DNA of 64,000 nt, taken from NCBI RefSeq assembly GCF_000004075.3, contig NC_026656.2, forward strand, positions 21,958,607 through 22,022,606. The letters are read 5' to 3'. Every line of letters starts with the position of its first letter. Positions within the stretch are counted from its first letter, which is position 1. This DNA is from Cucumis sativus. Taxonomy: Eukaryota > Streptophyta > Magnoliopsida > Cucurbitales > Cucurbitaceae. Shown piece after piece: positions 24,643 to 38,900 of this stretch. The notes below the pieces were generated by a model that was not told the origin of the DNA, made no database searches, and was given only the letters and a program-made list of their open reading frames with translations. A program made the position numbers and the translations under genes.

Positions 24643-27600
24643 CTACATATCTTGCTTAGGCTTTCTGCTCAACTCTGAATAGTGACCACCCATTAACTGC
24701 AAAATCTCTTCCCATAGCCCCTCTGATGAGGAATCTGATGAGATTCCACCAATTAGATTTGAGCTACAAGCTGCCACATACCAGTAATCTGATTCAATCT
24801 CCTCCCTCAACTGATCCAGTTGCCAACCAGCATAACCCACAAAGAATCTGAAGTCCTGAGGTTTAAGGATTCCCTTCTTCACCAACACTGCAGCTTCATC
24901 TAGGGTGTTTCGAGCACCAAAGCAGAGGCCTGGGATCACTTCTTCAAACCCATGGAGTTTCGATTTTTCTCCTGCTTTCAGCAAAAACATGCTCGCCTCA
25001 AGAGGTCCCCCAAAATGTAGAGAGCACTCAGAAAATGTAGTTGCTAAGTCAATATTGGTTGGTTTCATATGCTTGATCTTTTTGTGGAGTGGCCTATTTA
25101 TCACGACACCAAATGGTCCCTCCTGAGGGTGTCTGCTTCCAGATCTGAGGAGAAGGACGACTGTACGCTCAAAAGTGCGAACACCATCCAACTTCTCGGT
25201 GGCAACAAGCACACAGCCAGTCTCAGGCATAGGAATAGGATGTGCCCACTTCAGCGCAAGACCCTTAGACTCGTGAGCATTTGCAGTCTGGGTTTCCACA
25301 TCAGCTTCGACCTTTTCTGCCTGCAAAAAAATCACAGCACCAAAAATTAGTTGCATTGGATTCAAAGAGTAAATATTTCTTTCGTTGACCTCATTTTAGT
25401 TACATTCAAGTTCTTCAGCAATCTGATAATAATACTAGAACAAGACGAAGAATTGCATTTCCAATCAGACCTCAACAAATCCACAATAGAAAGCAGGACA
25501 AACTAACAAATACAAAAGCGGGAGAACCAGACCAAACAGGAGAAAAAATTGAAAAGCCAACTCTTTTTCACAACTCTCCATATTTTTGTGTAACATTACT
25601 CATAATCACACGATGGAAACAATTTGCACCACTAAACATAACATTCCAGTGATACACATTACCCGCAGAAACATTCAGCTATCCAATAACGCTCTTAATA
25701 AGTCGAACGTATGATGCTCCCAGAAACAAAAGAGAAATCAATTCTGCTCTGAACAGAGTTTAAGAAAACCCAAGTATTACAAGAAAAGCAGTTATGATTT
25801 ATTGAACTTCAGCCGAAAGGGCACTGCACTTCGCAGATGAATCATATGTCTTGGGCTCCTACCTAATGAAACTAGGTACAGTAACACCATATTATAAATG
25901 AGCTATCTATGAGAGGTTTTTTACCCTGTGTGTTACCATTTATACCTTATCCTAGTTAGGAGTAACATCATTTTTTATTTCAAAAAGGAGAATGTAGAAT
26001 TCAGTAAAAATTAAAAGAATGAGAAATCACCTGCTCACGAGCAAATAGGTTTGCTCTGAATTCTCGCCAGTCCAAATTTACAAGATGTGGTTTCTGGGAA
26101 GAAGTTTCATTACTTTCGTTGCCATCAGAAATATTCTTTGATTTAGCGTCATCTCCAGGAACAGAATGATCTCCATTTTCTGCACTTGAGAAAACAAAAC
26201 AAAACAAAAAAAAAATGATATTTCTCATGGTGAACATAGTACTTGGAGTCCTAGCATAAATTATCATATGGAAAAAAAAATAGTTTTCTGCCTATGGTCT
26301 CCCTGGATCGTGCAATAGTTCACTTTAATTTAAACATCCACAGCCTCACCAAGTGATTGGCAGTAGCTAACTTTCACAGAGTGGAGAAGCATGTTCTTTT
26401 TCAGCTACGGAACCTTCCTTTTTTTAGACAATCCCCATGAATCTATAGCTATCTCCACCAGAGGACTAAAGTAACATCTATTAAGACACCACTCGCATCA
26501 TTGAGGTAGGAACTAACGTTAAACTCTGGGATCAAGTTAACGTCACTAGTAATACTACATAAGCAACGTACTTAATTTACCATCACTGTCAGAAGCATCT
26601 TTTTCAACTAGAAAGGGAGGTGAAAATATGTACTTTTTTCCTTTTCTACAACTTTTTGGCTGGTCAGTTGAAGTATTCACGACTTGTAATGTTTCTATGA
26701 TTCCTTAATTTCCAGAGGAATTTTTTAAGGCCAAGGCAGTAATCCTTGAAAACAGTTAGCTTAAGGCTGTAAGCAAAAAATCAAAAAAGAGAGGAGAAGA
26801 AGAAGAAGAAATGAAATTGCAACTCGAAATGTACAGAGCCACAGAGGATAAAAACATAACAAATGAAATGTCATTGAAAGCAATGGAAGGACATAAAAAG
26901 ATGCCTAAGACTAACCATCTATAAGAAGTAGATTTTAAGGTTTTAATTTTGTACAATGCGACTGGAACTCAAAACTGTAAGCAGAAAAAAAGATGAACAC
27001 AACAGTGGGCCATGAGCCCAAATTCCATCTTGAGATTAAAAAATGAAAAGTACTGAAAAAATACCCCAACATCCAATTTCCAAATGCAATTGTCTAGCGA
27101 GCGCGAAATTTTACTAAGGTTACCAATAATTAAGTTAAGATTAGTTTTCTGCCCATCTTTCAACCATTCAAATTTCAAAACCTCCTGAAAGTAAAGATCC
27201 AAGTGCCTCTATACAAGTACTGAACCTCCTTGATCATTCCATTCCTACCATCAACAAGATAGGAAAAATTACCACTGCCGCACTATTTTTTGCACTAACT
27301 TTTCACATTTACATTTCTCGCCAGATTTTTTAGCAGAACTATTACAGAGATGTATGATGGAAAAAGTAAAGTAATACAAAAAAAAATAATAAACAATAGG
27401 AAAATGGTAAGAGAAGTGGGGTAAACGCAAAGAAAAATTTTAGAACACAGAATTTTCATCTCTAGCTGCTACAGTTATAACTGATAAGAGCATCTTCCTC
27501 TCAAAATACAACACTTCTTCAAAAATTGATACAGCATAACTGATCTTATCGCATAAAATCAAATAACAAATGTGATTAAGCCTCTTTTGCAAGAATTTCT

Positions 27601-28908
27601 AACAAAATTGATCCTGCAACAAGAACTAGAAAGATGAAGGAATTTTCAGGAATAAAACTCAAATGGGGAAAGACCGATCAATAGACTGTGGATGGTTGCT
27701 CGTAGATGGGGATATTTGTCCACATCGATTATCATAAGCATTTGGTCACTATCATTCTCAGTGGTTACAATCCAATGATTTCATTCACACCTTTAAATCC
27801 ACATATGCAGGGTGTCACAACTAAACACTCTTAACTAAAAAAAAAATTAAAAAAATAATAATAATAATTGACACACTTAACTAATTGACACATCTGTGAA
27901 AATATAAAGGTTCCTCACCATTATACATAAATACGAACTGGTAAGTATACCCCAAAGTATTCAATACAATCTTCGGGAGGCCCACACCTGCAGCCTTGAG
28001 GATGGTGTTTTGCATTCCCTTATGTCTTATGACAAACGTTGATTAAGCTTGAGCTTGTCTGAATTATATATAAACCTTTAGCGTACTTTCAATAACTAGT
28101 GTGCATAACATAACCCCATAATACCTTACTTCAATCGATCGTCCTTAAAGACTTTCCAGTAAAAATCGAATCTCAACTCTTAATTACATCAATGAGTATG
28201 GAACCCATGAGAAACCATGCCTAAACAATGCTTTTCCAACCACTTAAACATAGCCACATATCAGTTTAAAGAGGACAAAAATAAGACAGTTCAGGAAGGG
28301 GGTGATTTTAACAACACAGTCCTCGCTATGATAGCCAGCATACATAAGCAAGTCACAAAGGGGAGAAGAACTCCCGAGAACAGAAGAAAGTCCCGAGTAG
28401 TATACATAACCAGAAAAGATCATACGACGTTAATTTTATATTACAAGCTTACATAGGAGATTCCTCAATCAGTACTATATCATAATTCCCATCATTACCA
28501 ATCATTACCAAGAAGCGCAAAGGGGCAAAGATCGTAATGTCAAACGAAACTCGAAACACGTAACAAAAAAGAAGCCTAAAGAAAGAAATTGGGGAGGATC
28601 AAAGCCTAAGAAGTGAAGAACATAGGAGGGAAGAAAAAAAAAGTACCAGGAGATGGAGAATTGTCGTGATTCTTCTTGGCAGTGGCCCGCACGAGAAAAC
28701 CGGGAGAGGAAAGCTTGGGCTTGAAAACACGGATCTCAAGCAAGCTGAGAAGTTCAGCGCCAAAGGGATATGAGGAAGAGAATTTCCTCGAAGTCATCGC
28801 CAGAGAGCAGGAAATGGGTCTATCAGGAAAGGAGTGTTTGAGTGAAAAGGGGGAAGGAGGAGCGGCGGCGGCGGCGGCGTTCTTGACATTGGCAGCGAAG
28901 AGATCCAT
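24643..28908 (-). CDS. DUF179 / AlgH (UPF0301)-like plastid protein
   Basis: Three exons inferred: 28908-28647, 26179-26031, 25320-24643. The sum is 1089 nt, 362 residues. The start is the ATG at 28908. The frame extends upstream only to a TTG. Residues 1 to about 80 are rich in Ala, Ser, Arg and Lys, fitting a plastid transit peptide. Residues 88-137 are acidic and linker-like, ending LVNLDWREFRANLFAREQ. The DUF179 core (about 162-345) shows GCVLVATEKLDG, FERTVVLLLRSG, GPFGVVINRP (205-214), LHFGGPLE and FFVGYAGWQLDQLREEI then DYWYVA. Bacterial AlgH/YqgE proteins share this fold, and their biochemical role is unsettled. Arabidopsis has similar plastid-predicted members, by memory At1g33780 and At3g29240. 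Intron 1 is 2.5 kb with no recognised insert. Confidence 0.93.
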
Positions 28909-30179
28909 ATCCGAAAGGGATTTTTTTTTTTTGGTGGGAAGAAGGCGTCGGAAACGATGATCCAATCCAGAGAACTAAGGAGAAGAAAATAGAGAGAGAA
29001 TATTTTGGCGATATATATTGAAGATTGAAAGCCAAACAATGAGCAGCTAACAGTTAAGGTAAGGGCAGAGAGAGAAGAGAGTGAAAATGATGTAGAGCGA
29101 TACACATTCACACCGAATATGCCATTATCTAACGGAATTTTGTTGCTCTACTTGCTTACTCACTCACTCTAACTTACTTCTTTCCTCTAATTCTTTCATT
29201 CTTCTCAATGTCTTCTCGTCATTGTCTTTTTAATCGATCTTCAATTTACTTCCTCAAAATAATTTTTACTGAAATTTACTTCCACAATGACTTTTACATC
29301 ATAATAATTTTTAAATTTTAATATTAACATTAATGTTTACAAATCCTATAGAGCGAATAGAACTCTATCATTAATATATTTCTATTTCCAAAGAGTTCTT
29401 CATATAGTAGTTCGATAGAGCTAAATAGCAAAATAATTATAATAATAAGTGAAACTTTTTATTTATTACTTGGAGTTTGACTTATCTGTGCTAGTAGTCA
29501 ATAAAATTAAAATAACAAATAATAATATGCGATACACCTTTATATACATTCATTACAACTTATTAAACATAAACAAGCTTATAGTCTATTTGAGTTTATC
29601 AATAAAGAGTTTATTATCATGTCATACACTTATAATTCTATCAGTGACATACTTTTATATACTTCTGTTGAGACAATGTAAGGGCATTGCAATCACAAGG
29701 ATACTTCTTTATAATTTTATTGGATCTATTAGCATACTATAAATTTTAATTGTTCATTTAACCGTAAATGATCAAGGTGGCTACAATAAAGCTTATTGCT
29801 AGATGCAAACTTCAAACAAATAAGGATATTTCTATTACTATCTATTAAAATAGAAATAGAATTAGTGATAAACCTTTATAATAATAGGAGTCTATTAATA
29901 AGTTTGAGAATCTTTTGTCTTCGAAGTTTTGTTGTGCCTTTAAGATTTTTTTTTAATTTCAAAGTGAAAATACTAATAAAAAAACACAAATTAGAAAAAA
30001 ACACCCATCTACCAGTTGCTAGACACAAAATTTAAAAATTATGAAAACACATAAACTAAAACTGAACATTAAAAATTTACAAACTAAAATTAAACAAATT
30101 TCAAACTAAAATTAAACAAATTTCAAAGTATTTAACCAAGATGATATGTTTAAACATGACATATCTAATTATATATAAC
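28909..30179. other. AT-rich spacer upstream of the DUF179 gene
   Basis: The first about 200 bp should be the promoter and leader of the minus-strand DUF179 gene. Beyond 29250 the DNA is very AT-rich with only low-complexity open stretches. No gene seen. Confidence 0.6.
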
Positions 30180-32053
30180 TTAAAAGGGAAGTAAAAGTAA
30201 TGTAATACTTTTTCTTTACGTTATTGAACCAAATACAACATTTTCTTATATAGAGAAAGACCAACAACAAATAAGGAGAAAATATAGACATAAGAAAAAA
30301 TACAAGAGAAAAAGAAATTCAACACTTCCCTCAAGCTAGTTTGTTGACGACATTTATAGCTAGCTTGCTAAGACATTTATCAAATTATCTTTTCACTTAG
30401 CATATCACATGTTTGTTCTCGTAGGGAGATAAGATATGCATATTACACTTGCATCAACCTTCTCCTATATAAAATTCATGTCAACTTCAATGTGCGTTGC
30501 CCTATCATGTAGAACTGGATTATGAGTTAGCAATAGCAGCCTTATTATCACAATAAACTCGTATAAGTGTCGTTGGAGACATTTTAGTTCTTCAAAAATC
30601 CTGTCAATCCACATGCCTTCACAAATTCCATGGACTAAGACTCTAAGTTTTGCTTCAACACTACTCCTAGCTACTACATTTTGTTTTTTACTACATCGTG
30701 TAACTAAATTTCCTCCAACAAATGAACAATAGCTAGAAGTAAATCTTTTATCAGTAGTACTTCCAGCCCAATCAACAACAATGTACACTTCAACTTGAAA
30801 GTGATCATGTTTTATGAAACAATATACCTTTACCAAGAGTTCCTTTCAAGTATTTCAAGATTCTAGTTGCAAGAGAGACAAAAGGGTCTAGTTGAGTTGA
30901 TTTTTGCAACGAGAGCAAGAGTCTTCTAATAATCAATTTTGTAAGTTTGAGTAAAGCCTTTAACTACTAGTTAGTCTGCCCTTGTATCTTTCAATACTAC
31001 CGCCAACATTACACTTCACTGTAAATGCTCGTTTTCAAACCACAGTTTTTTTTATCTTTCGATAAGTTTGTTATTTCTCATGTTCCACTTTGTCTCAAAG
31101 CATTCATTTCTTCCATAACTACTCGTTTCCAATTTGAATCATCTAGGGCTTCTTGTATATTCCAGTGAACAAATAAGTTATCTATTCTAGATGTGAAAGC
31201 TTTACGATCATTTGACCATTTTGCATATATGAGATGTAATTTGCAATGGAAGATTTTAGCACATGTTCTAGTTCCTTTCTCTAATTAGCAATAGGAACTT
31301 CAAAGAAAATAGGTGAGGTATTTTGAACATTTGAAATATTGAGAATAGAAGGAAAGGGAGAACAACATCATTTATTGGGATTTTAAATTGGTTTTGTGTA
31401 GAATCAACTCTCTAGGCTTGGTCCTTTGATTGTTTGCTCTTCTAGTATGAAACTTTTAACTCAGGAATTTCACCTGTAGAGCCAATTTGTAGTATTTTTT
31501 CCCTTGAATGAGAAATTTCTATACTTGACTTTGAAGGACTTGGGATGGACATGTCAAGATGACTAACAGAAGAAAGTAATTTAGATATTTCTCGAAAATT
31601 ATTTTCTACATAACTTTGTGAAGAGAATTTAAGGTAAAATATGGTTGTTTTTCTAAAAAAGACAACGTCCATACTCACATGATTTTTTTTACGCTGAATC
31701 AAAACATTTGTACTTTTTTTATTTGAGGCATAACCCAAAAAAATGCACATTATAACTCTACGATCAAGTTTTGATTTTCTTTAAAAAAAGGCATATGCAG
31801 CGCAAGCAAGGATAAACTAGAGTATATGCAACAAGTTGGAAAACTAGTTTTTAGGTTTTTCATAAAGCTAGGGGGTTTTGGGTTTTCAAAAAACCTGCTA
31901 TGATACCAACCTAAGAAATGAAGTAAAAATAATGTAATATTATTTCTGTACGTTATTGAACCAAATACAAGGTCTTATATAGAGACCAACAACAAATAAG
32001 GAAAAAATATAGATTTGCATAAAAAAAATAATACAAGAGAAAAAAATTTGACG
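30180..32053 (-). mobile_element. Internally deleted Ty1/Copia retrotransposon with two short LTRs
   Basis: A direct-repeat pair of about 135-145 bp lies at about 30180-30325 and 31912-32053. Both copies share cgttattgaaccaaatacaa and accaacaacaaataagg. On the minus strand the right copy is the 5' LTR. It is followed by a primer-binding site TGGTATCATAGCAGG (complement of 31894-31908, initiator-Met type). The left copy is preceded by a purine-rich TTGAGGGAAG tract. The internal part keeps pieces in pol order. One (31750-31440) has CIFLGYASNKK and VSMDVVFF, and the other (30836-30465) is RNase H with DWAGSTTDKRFTSSYCSFVG and KKQNVVARSSVEAK. At 1.9 kb in total, most of gag and pol is missing, and stops are present. 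Confidence 0.85.
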
Positions 32054-32485
32054 ATAAACTAGAAGGTTTTTTTCTTTCCTTCTTATGTGGCACCTCGAGA
32101 GTATCTATTTTTCCGAGTCTAGGCATAAACTCTGCAGAATGATGGTTATATCGAGTGATAATGTACTACAAACACGCACAGAAGAGTAGTTAAAGGACCT
32201 ACAGAAAAATGCTAGAACTCTAGTCAAACTTGAAGCATCATATGCGTATTAATCAGAAACAAATATACTGTTTGGATGCAAACGAAAGACATGTAAAATT
32301 TAAGCTTAGGGTTACAAGACAAAACTGTTTATGTGCAATAGATATACAAAATGATGTTGATGCAAGTTCCTATAATGCCTAAATGAATTGAGAATTGAGA
32401 TATGCAATATATATGATATGATATGTATGGTGTCAAGAAATCTTGCACTTTTCTCAAAAAAGAAAGAAAGAAAGCCTTGCTCGCC
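32054..32485. other. Spacer between the Copia remnant and the hydrolase gene
   Basis: The right part is the probable 3' UTR of the minus-strand alpha/beta hydrolase. Nothing else seen. Confidence 0.5.
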
Positions 32486-35400
32486 TCAAGTTCTAATCCC
32501 TTTGAAAGAGGATGACAAGATCCGAAAGAGACCATCTGGGTTATCAGCATGCACCTGTTAGTTAATAACAACACACCATATAGTATTACTCTTCCTTATA
32601 TCATATAATTTTACAGAAAATGAGTTCGGAAAAAGATGGGTGAAAAGGGGAAAAAAAACCATACCCAATGACCAGCATCCTCAAGAACGTGCATTTCAAC
32701 CCCACCTCCCTCTTCAACAGCCTGTTCCTCTGCAGCATGAATTCTCCGAATGTCTTCGAGTGCCCAACGGTGTAAGCTTCTTTCGGCTTTCAAGAAATTG
32801 ATATGCACACCACGTGGAACATCTTCCACAATTTTCCTACAAAACAATCGTATGAGATTGCAGTATTTAAGTGATCAAACTTGAGGCTTTTTGAAAGGGA
32901 AAAGAATATGTTGATAACCAAAAGGTATCTAAAATCACTACCACAAATTTGTCTCTTCATAGGACTGATACATTTCAGCGATGCCCTTGAGATCAAACGC
33001 CCATGAGAAGCCAGAAGATGATGAAATATGAGGCCCAATAGGTCGAAGGTTTGTAACGACCCACTGTGAACCAACAGAATTTTCAGAAAAGTTACAATCT
33101 CAAACCAAAAAATGAAAACATGACACAACAAACGTATACAAAGTTGACATCTTATTAGAAAAAAAGATTGATATGTTACACATCAGGTAAGGAATTTCAG
33201 CAGGATTGATAAACAACCTTCTGTAAACAAAACAGAATATCAAGAACACTGAAGTCACAAACCAAAGCAAAAGACAGTTCAAGATAGCACAGCATCATTC
33301 ACATCACATCCAATCCCTCAAATGATATTTCGAAAAATATATATATCTCTGAAAGAAAGAAGGTATATATTGTTAGGAATGGAATCAAAGTCTCAAATCC
33401 ATTAAATAAGAAGATATCATGGGTTTATAAGAGAGGTCAACTATCACCACTGGTGTGAGGCTTTTTGGGTGAAACCAAAAACAAGACAATATCATACCAT
33501 TATGGAGATTATTGGAGGATTGTTGTTCACAACAAATTGATCTCAAAGAAGTGGGAGCCTTGAAAAGATGTAATCATGAAACAGTATCTATCCCTGGTTG
33601 AGCCTTCAAACAGGCAGACTGCTCGATGGTAATTTAGATGGATGACTACTTCTTGGTTGAGTTAGCAGTGCACTTAAGTACAATTTGGAGATCGATTGAC
33701 TACTTGAAGGAAGGCTCAGGGGTCCTTTGTGCAAAAGAAGGATTGTTGATAATACTATCAAAATCCCACATCCCTTAAATAAGGAAATGAAATAACTTAT
33801 AAGGGAGGACAATTATCTCCCAATGCTATGAGGTCTATTGGATGAAACCAAAAGTAAAGTCACAAGAGTGTATCCCAATATGGTTGCCAACGTAGAGATA
33901 TTTGCTTGTTTGTTATTCCTAACATATAAGTATGTAGTATCAGTTTATCACAAACAAATAACTCTTACTAAATGTTTCTTAACTTCGATGCCCCATTCAA
34001 ATCCATTATCCACAAAATCTTCAATCATGTGTCAGGATTTAACTTAGTCACTTACTGATCAGAATTTTAACATAAAATTGTGCTTCTCTAGCAATGTGGA
34101 AATTAAATTTAAATAACGAAGATATGACATTCTACATGATGAGAAGGTTCTCTGGACCTATTTATTGATGAATATTATTATTATTATTAGAGTAATACTT
34201 TGAGTACATCTTCCATCTTTATGCATCCATTTACCATCACTCATGTCAAACAAATAATGGAAATATTTCATAAAAGAAAATAAGAAATGAAAAGAATTTA
34301 TCACATGACAAAATTTGATTGGACAATTTAGTGGGCACGAAGATAGGTGATGTCAGGAATGCAGCTACGTAGCTTAGAAGAAACAACGGTCCTTTCAAGG
34401 GTCCTCTTTTGATACTTTTGGATTCAGTTGATTTTAACTGGAAATCTTTTGTGTACTTTCGTTAGTTTGGGCATTACTTCCCCTTCATTTGTATATTTCA
34501 TCTCATCAATAAAATCCTTGGAAATAAATAAAATTAAATTAAAAAAAAAAGTAAGAACTGCCTGAATGATGATTGACTTGGGCAATTATTTGGGAACACC
34601 AAGTATGAAGCCAATCCTCATACATGCACATTCATTCACCCTTTACCGCCAGGCAGTATGCACGAGGCACCTTGAAAGTTGTCAGTAGTTGATAGTTTAC
34701 AAATGTGTGATCTAATTACAGAACTTAGTACAACATATAAAATGTATTTGAAATGACTTGAAATTAGTTTTTTTAGAAACTTATTTTCCAATATTATGAA
34801 ACAAACTTCAGAGATAGTAACGTCCCTCCTTGGCCACTAACAAAAACGAAGAAAAATGCAAAGCTCTAGCTGTTTACTAGCATCTTACTTGGAAAGTAAC
34901 CAACTAAGCCACTTCAAAATGGAGGAGGAAAAAAAGCAAAACTTTCCAACATAACACTTTCATTTATCAGTAGAAGGTATACTCCATGCTACACAACTTC
35001 AAAAAATCAAAAGAGTTCTTCAACCAACACTTGTTTAGAAGTAGAAGAAATATCAAGGGAAGAGATTGATTCAGCATTTTTTTTATGTGGGAAAAAGAAC
35101 TGTTGAATCTCTTCCCTCTAATAAGGTGAATATTTGGAAAGTTGAATAGATATTTAAGACTAAGGGTAGTACTGCACAATCATGTAACATATGAAATGAA
35201 AAAAAGAAAGGAGGCTGAATCAGGATGAAGCATGAGTGGAACCTTATTTAAACATCCAAATACTGAATGAAGACTTCGTATGAAGATAGAAGCAAAAAAA
35301 CCTGCTTAAAACTAAATGCCCAAAAGATAATCTTGGCATGACAACAGAAGCTCAAACAAACGGTTTGACTAAATAGTTTAAGAGAAAAGTGCCCATGATA

Positions 35401-35893
35401 CCTGTGCTACATCCTTAGAAAATCCATGTTGAACTAGAGCATTCACGACATCCTGCTTTGAGGATACCTATTACCCAAAAATATGTAAATGATGTGAACG
35501 AACAAAAGAAAGCATGAAATATCCTGCTTTGGAATGTAGATATTACAACTGTAACAAGAATATTAGAGTGGTTTAAATGCTAAAACAAAAAGATAAAGAC
35601 AACCAATCAGTGGACTGTTTCCTTTACCCCCAAAAGAGAGAGATACGAGTGGGATAAAAAGTACACTGCAATTTTACCTCATTTCCCAGCGTACTTAGGA
35701 AAGATATTAATTGTTCAGGATGGTCCTCTCCATCTCCACCAGGTCGAACTATTCCAGGAGTGGCATCCAGAACCCAAACCTACAGGAAACAAAATAGAAA
35801 AAGACGAGAGAGAGAGAGAGAGAGAAGAAAATAAGCATTATGAAAAGAAAGGAACATAAAGAGAAAGGACATGAGCTCTATTTAGATTCTTTG

Positions 35894-35925
<32 letters not shown>

Positions 35926-38900
35926 GGTCTCCACATAGGCACATAATTTATTGCATTTGATTGCCTTCTACTCCAGAATAAAACCTTAATTAATTACTTC
36001 TCTAAATTTTGTTACGTTAAAATCCCAAATACCTACGTAGTATACAATACTCGAGAGCTAAAATAAACTTGGTACTTGGTAGGTAAGAACCTACTCTCAC
36101 TGGCCGGGCAAGAGGTTTAGCAGCCTGTTCTACCATACTCAAGACAACTGCAAAGATAATTTAAGGTGCAGTAAGCACCAGTATCATTAGCACCTGAAAA
36201 TTGAATAAGATTTCATGTCAAATTGCACAAAGGCTAGCGTACATTGCTTATTAGTTACGACATACCTTTTCCTCCAAAGCTGTGCCCAACTAGAACTCGA
36301 GGTGTTATTTTCAACTGTCGGACCTAATAAACAATTAATGGAGTTCAGAAAACAGTCGTGTATCTTGTTTACATCACACTAAAATACAACATCTAGTATC
36401 CTCGTGGAGGAGTAAATGTACATAATCTAATTGGAAACTAGACAGCCGATGCCAAATATGAGAACCTATTATCGTCAAACACATTAGTTTCACATTCTCT
36501 GTATAACAAATTTTAGCAGGGGATGGCACAGAACATTATAACCTTTAGCTACATACGTATAAATTCAAGCAAGCACGAGTGCAAACTCACCAAAATACAT
36601 GTCATGTGCATTATAAAAGTTAAAATAGCACACAGTTGTACAACCTATAGAACAAATCTTGTTAAGTAAGGTCATTAAAAGATTTTTAAACCAAAACAGA
36701 GAGGCCCAATTTTCAAGAAATGAATGCAATTATAATTTTATTTAATGTCTGAAGGCCACACACCAGCTTCAATACATCAAGAGCAGTAGCAGAAACAGTG
36801 TGAGGGCTCATCTTCGTAGTTAAGGTTGAATCGCCATGACATCGCAAATCGACCAAAAGAAACTGCATTACAACAAATGAAAGAATGTAAGCTCGACATT
36901 GTTAAAACTTAAACCCAAGGTGCCCTCCTTACATTTCAGCCTATGACATTTAGATGTTAAAATTTATGATTGAAACCTAAAGAGTAAGAGAAGAGAACTA
37001 TAATTGAGAAGATACATGAACACTGAGCGAGAATGAGTTAGGTGTTACCACATGTTTTAATGCTAATGCAAACATGAAAGGATTTGTCTTGTGAGAAACA
37101 CCAAAAAGAAAATTAACACATGGCTCTATGTTGTAATTTTCCATGGAAAGAATCAACCTCTTTCAATCCAAGAAAAGTTATATTTTGACGAACAAAAAAA
37201 GAAGGTAGCTACCCCCATTCCCAAGCCCTAACAACACTGGAAAAGCTACCTGCCATGCTGGAAATTCTTTTGCCAATCTTCTAGCAAAGGTTCCTGTAGC
37301 ATAAGGTACTAAGTGAGCCCTCTTAACTATCAAAAATTCAAAACTACAGTTACAAAGGTCGAATACAAAATTATGATATTCACATTAATTCCGTTACTTC
37401 AATAATTCATGCAGACCTAAAATCCAAAGACGTCAACTTTTATTTAATTGAATCTTCAAAGTACATAAGATCATTGAGATGAAGAAAAGAAAGAAGAAAG
37501 TTCTATCAGTGCTCTCTAAGTGATAATTATCTTTTAATACTTCAAACTTTTCATATTTAGTTTGTTTGACTTGACCATTAAGCCATTGTGACTCTGATAA
37601 CATCATGTGAGTCTGTGGCTAAACACTTTGCCATCAACCCATCCCGTCTAGTATAAAAAAAAAAAAGGCAAACATACTCAGGCACCATGCCACTTAACTA
37701 TTCAGCAAGCATGGGCACGTTAAGAAAACTATTCAATACAACCCAAAAAGTCAAGTGCATACCCCAGTTCTTTCTGCTGCCTAGAATTCCATGCAGAAAG
37801 ACTGCTGTTGGTGGATCGGGTGATCTATCCATTACATTACTCCACTTTACCTGCTCAGACCATACAGAATACAATTTAACAACAGACTCCCACAAAGCAT
37901 GTGACAGCGGTATCATACACTCTGATATTCAGAAATTATTTATACATAAATAGACAAATTAGATTGCACCAGAACCTTTGCACAATCCCCATTCTTAGAA
38001 ATATAAAAGGAAACTCACTAAAAACACACTTTTCTGTAAGATCACTGAAAAGAAAAGAAATTCTAGAACATTTTATGTACCCTTGTTCATTGAGAATAAG
38101 AACTTTAGTAGGCATGAGTGATTGAAACTTTACTCTACATTCATGATTTGAAAAGGTAATTATTTGTAATGATCCAAATTTTCATTGGCATGTGTTGGGA
38201 AGAATCAAAGAACCCACGTGTAGAATAGAAAACAAAATAAGCTTAAACTGGTTTCTCATAACTGAATTTCACCCAGTCAGTCCTGCCGCTAAAATCTAAA
38301 TACATGAAGAGTGAAGAAAATATCTACATACAGGGCCCATGAAGAGTAAAAGAGATTCATAGAACTTACAAGTGCTCCTTGAACAAGATCAAAAGCCTGT
38401 AAAAATGAATAATTGCCAGGTTAAATGAAAAACAGAAAGGTAGAGTCTAATATCTTTGATATTGAAGAGGATTAAAACAACAGAGAGTGTAAAACGGACT
38501 GGCAATGGCATTAGCCTTGTAAGCATTAGAGGAGAATAGATACCAATGTTTCAGAAGCCATTTTCCCGAGATTTTGATGTGAAATTGTCTCATCCAACAA
38601 TGCAGCACGGATAGATGAATGTTTAACTGCAATGCTTGAACGACCATGAGCAAATCGGGGCAAGTGCATGCCATTCTGCTGAAACCACAATATAAAACAT
38701 ACTTATCATTTTCAAAAACAGTTTCTTAGGTATGTCTTTGTTAGGACCCCAAACCTGAAAACATAAAAATTCCCAACAAGCCAAACAGAGACAGTACTTT
38801 GTGCAAAATACTGATATAATAAACTCAAATTTCTAACAAACAACCAGAAATATCAAGTAAGGAAAATGAAAGAAAGAAGGATAATAACCCAGCTCCTTCG

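Noticed and set aside
28217..28456. A 79-codon plus-strand frame in DUF179 intron 1
   Set aside because: No motif, no promoter, and antisense inside an intron. Probably chance.
28676..28960. A 94-codon plus-strand Ala/Arg/Glu-rich frame
   Set aside because: Antisense shadow of DUF179 exon 1.
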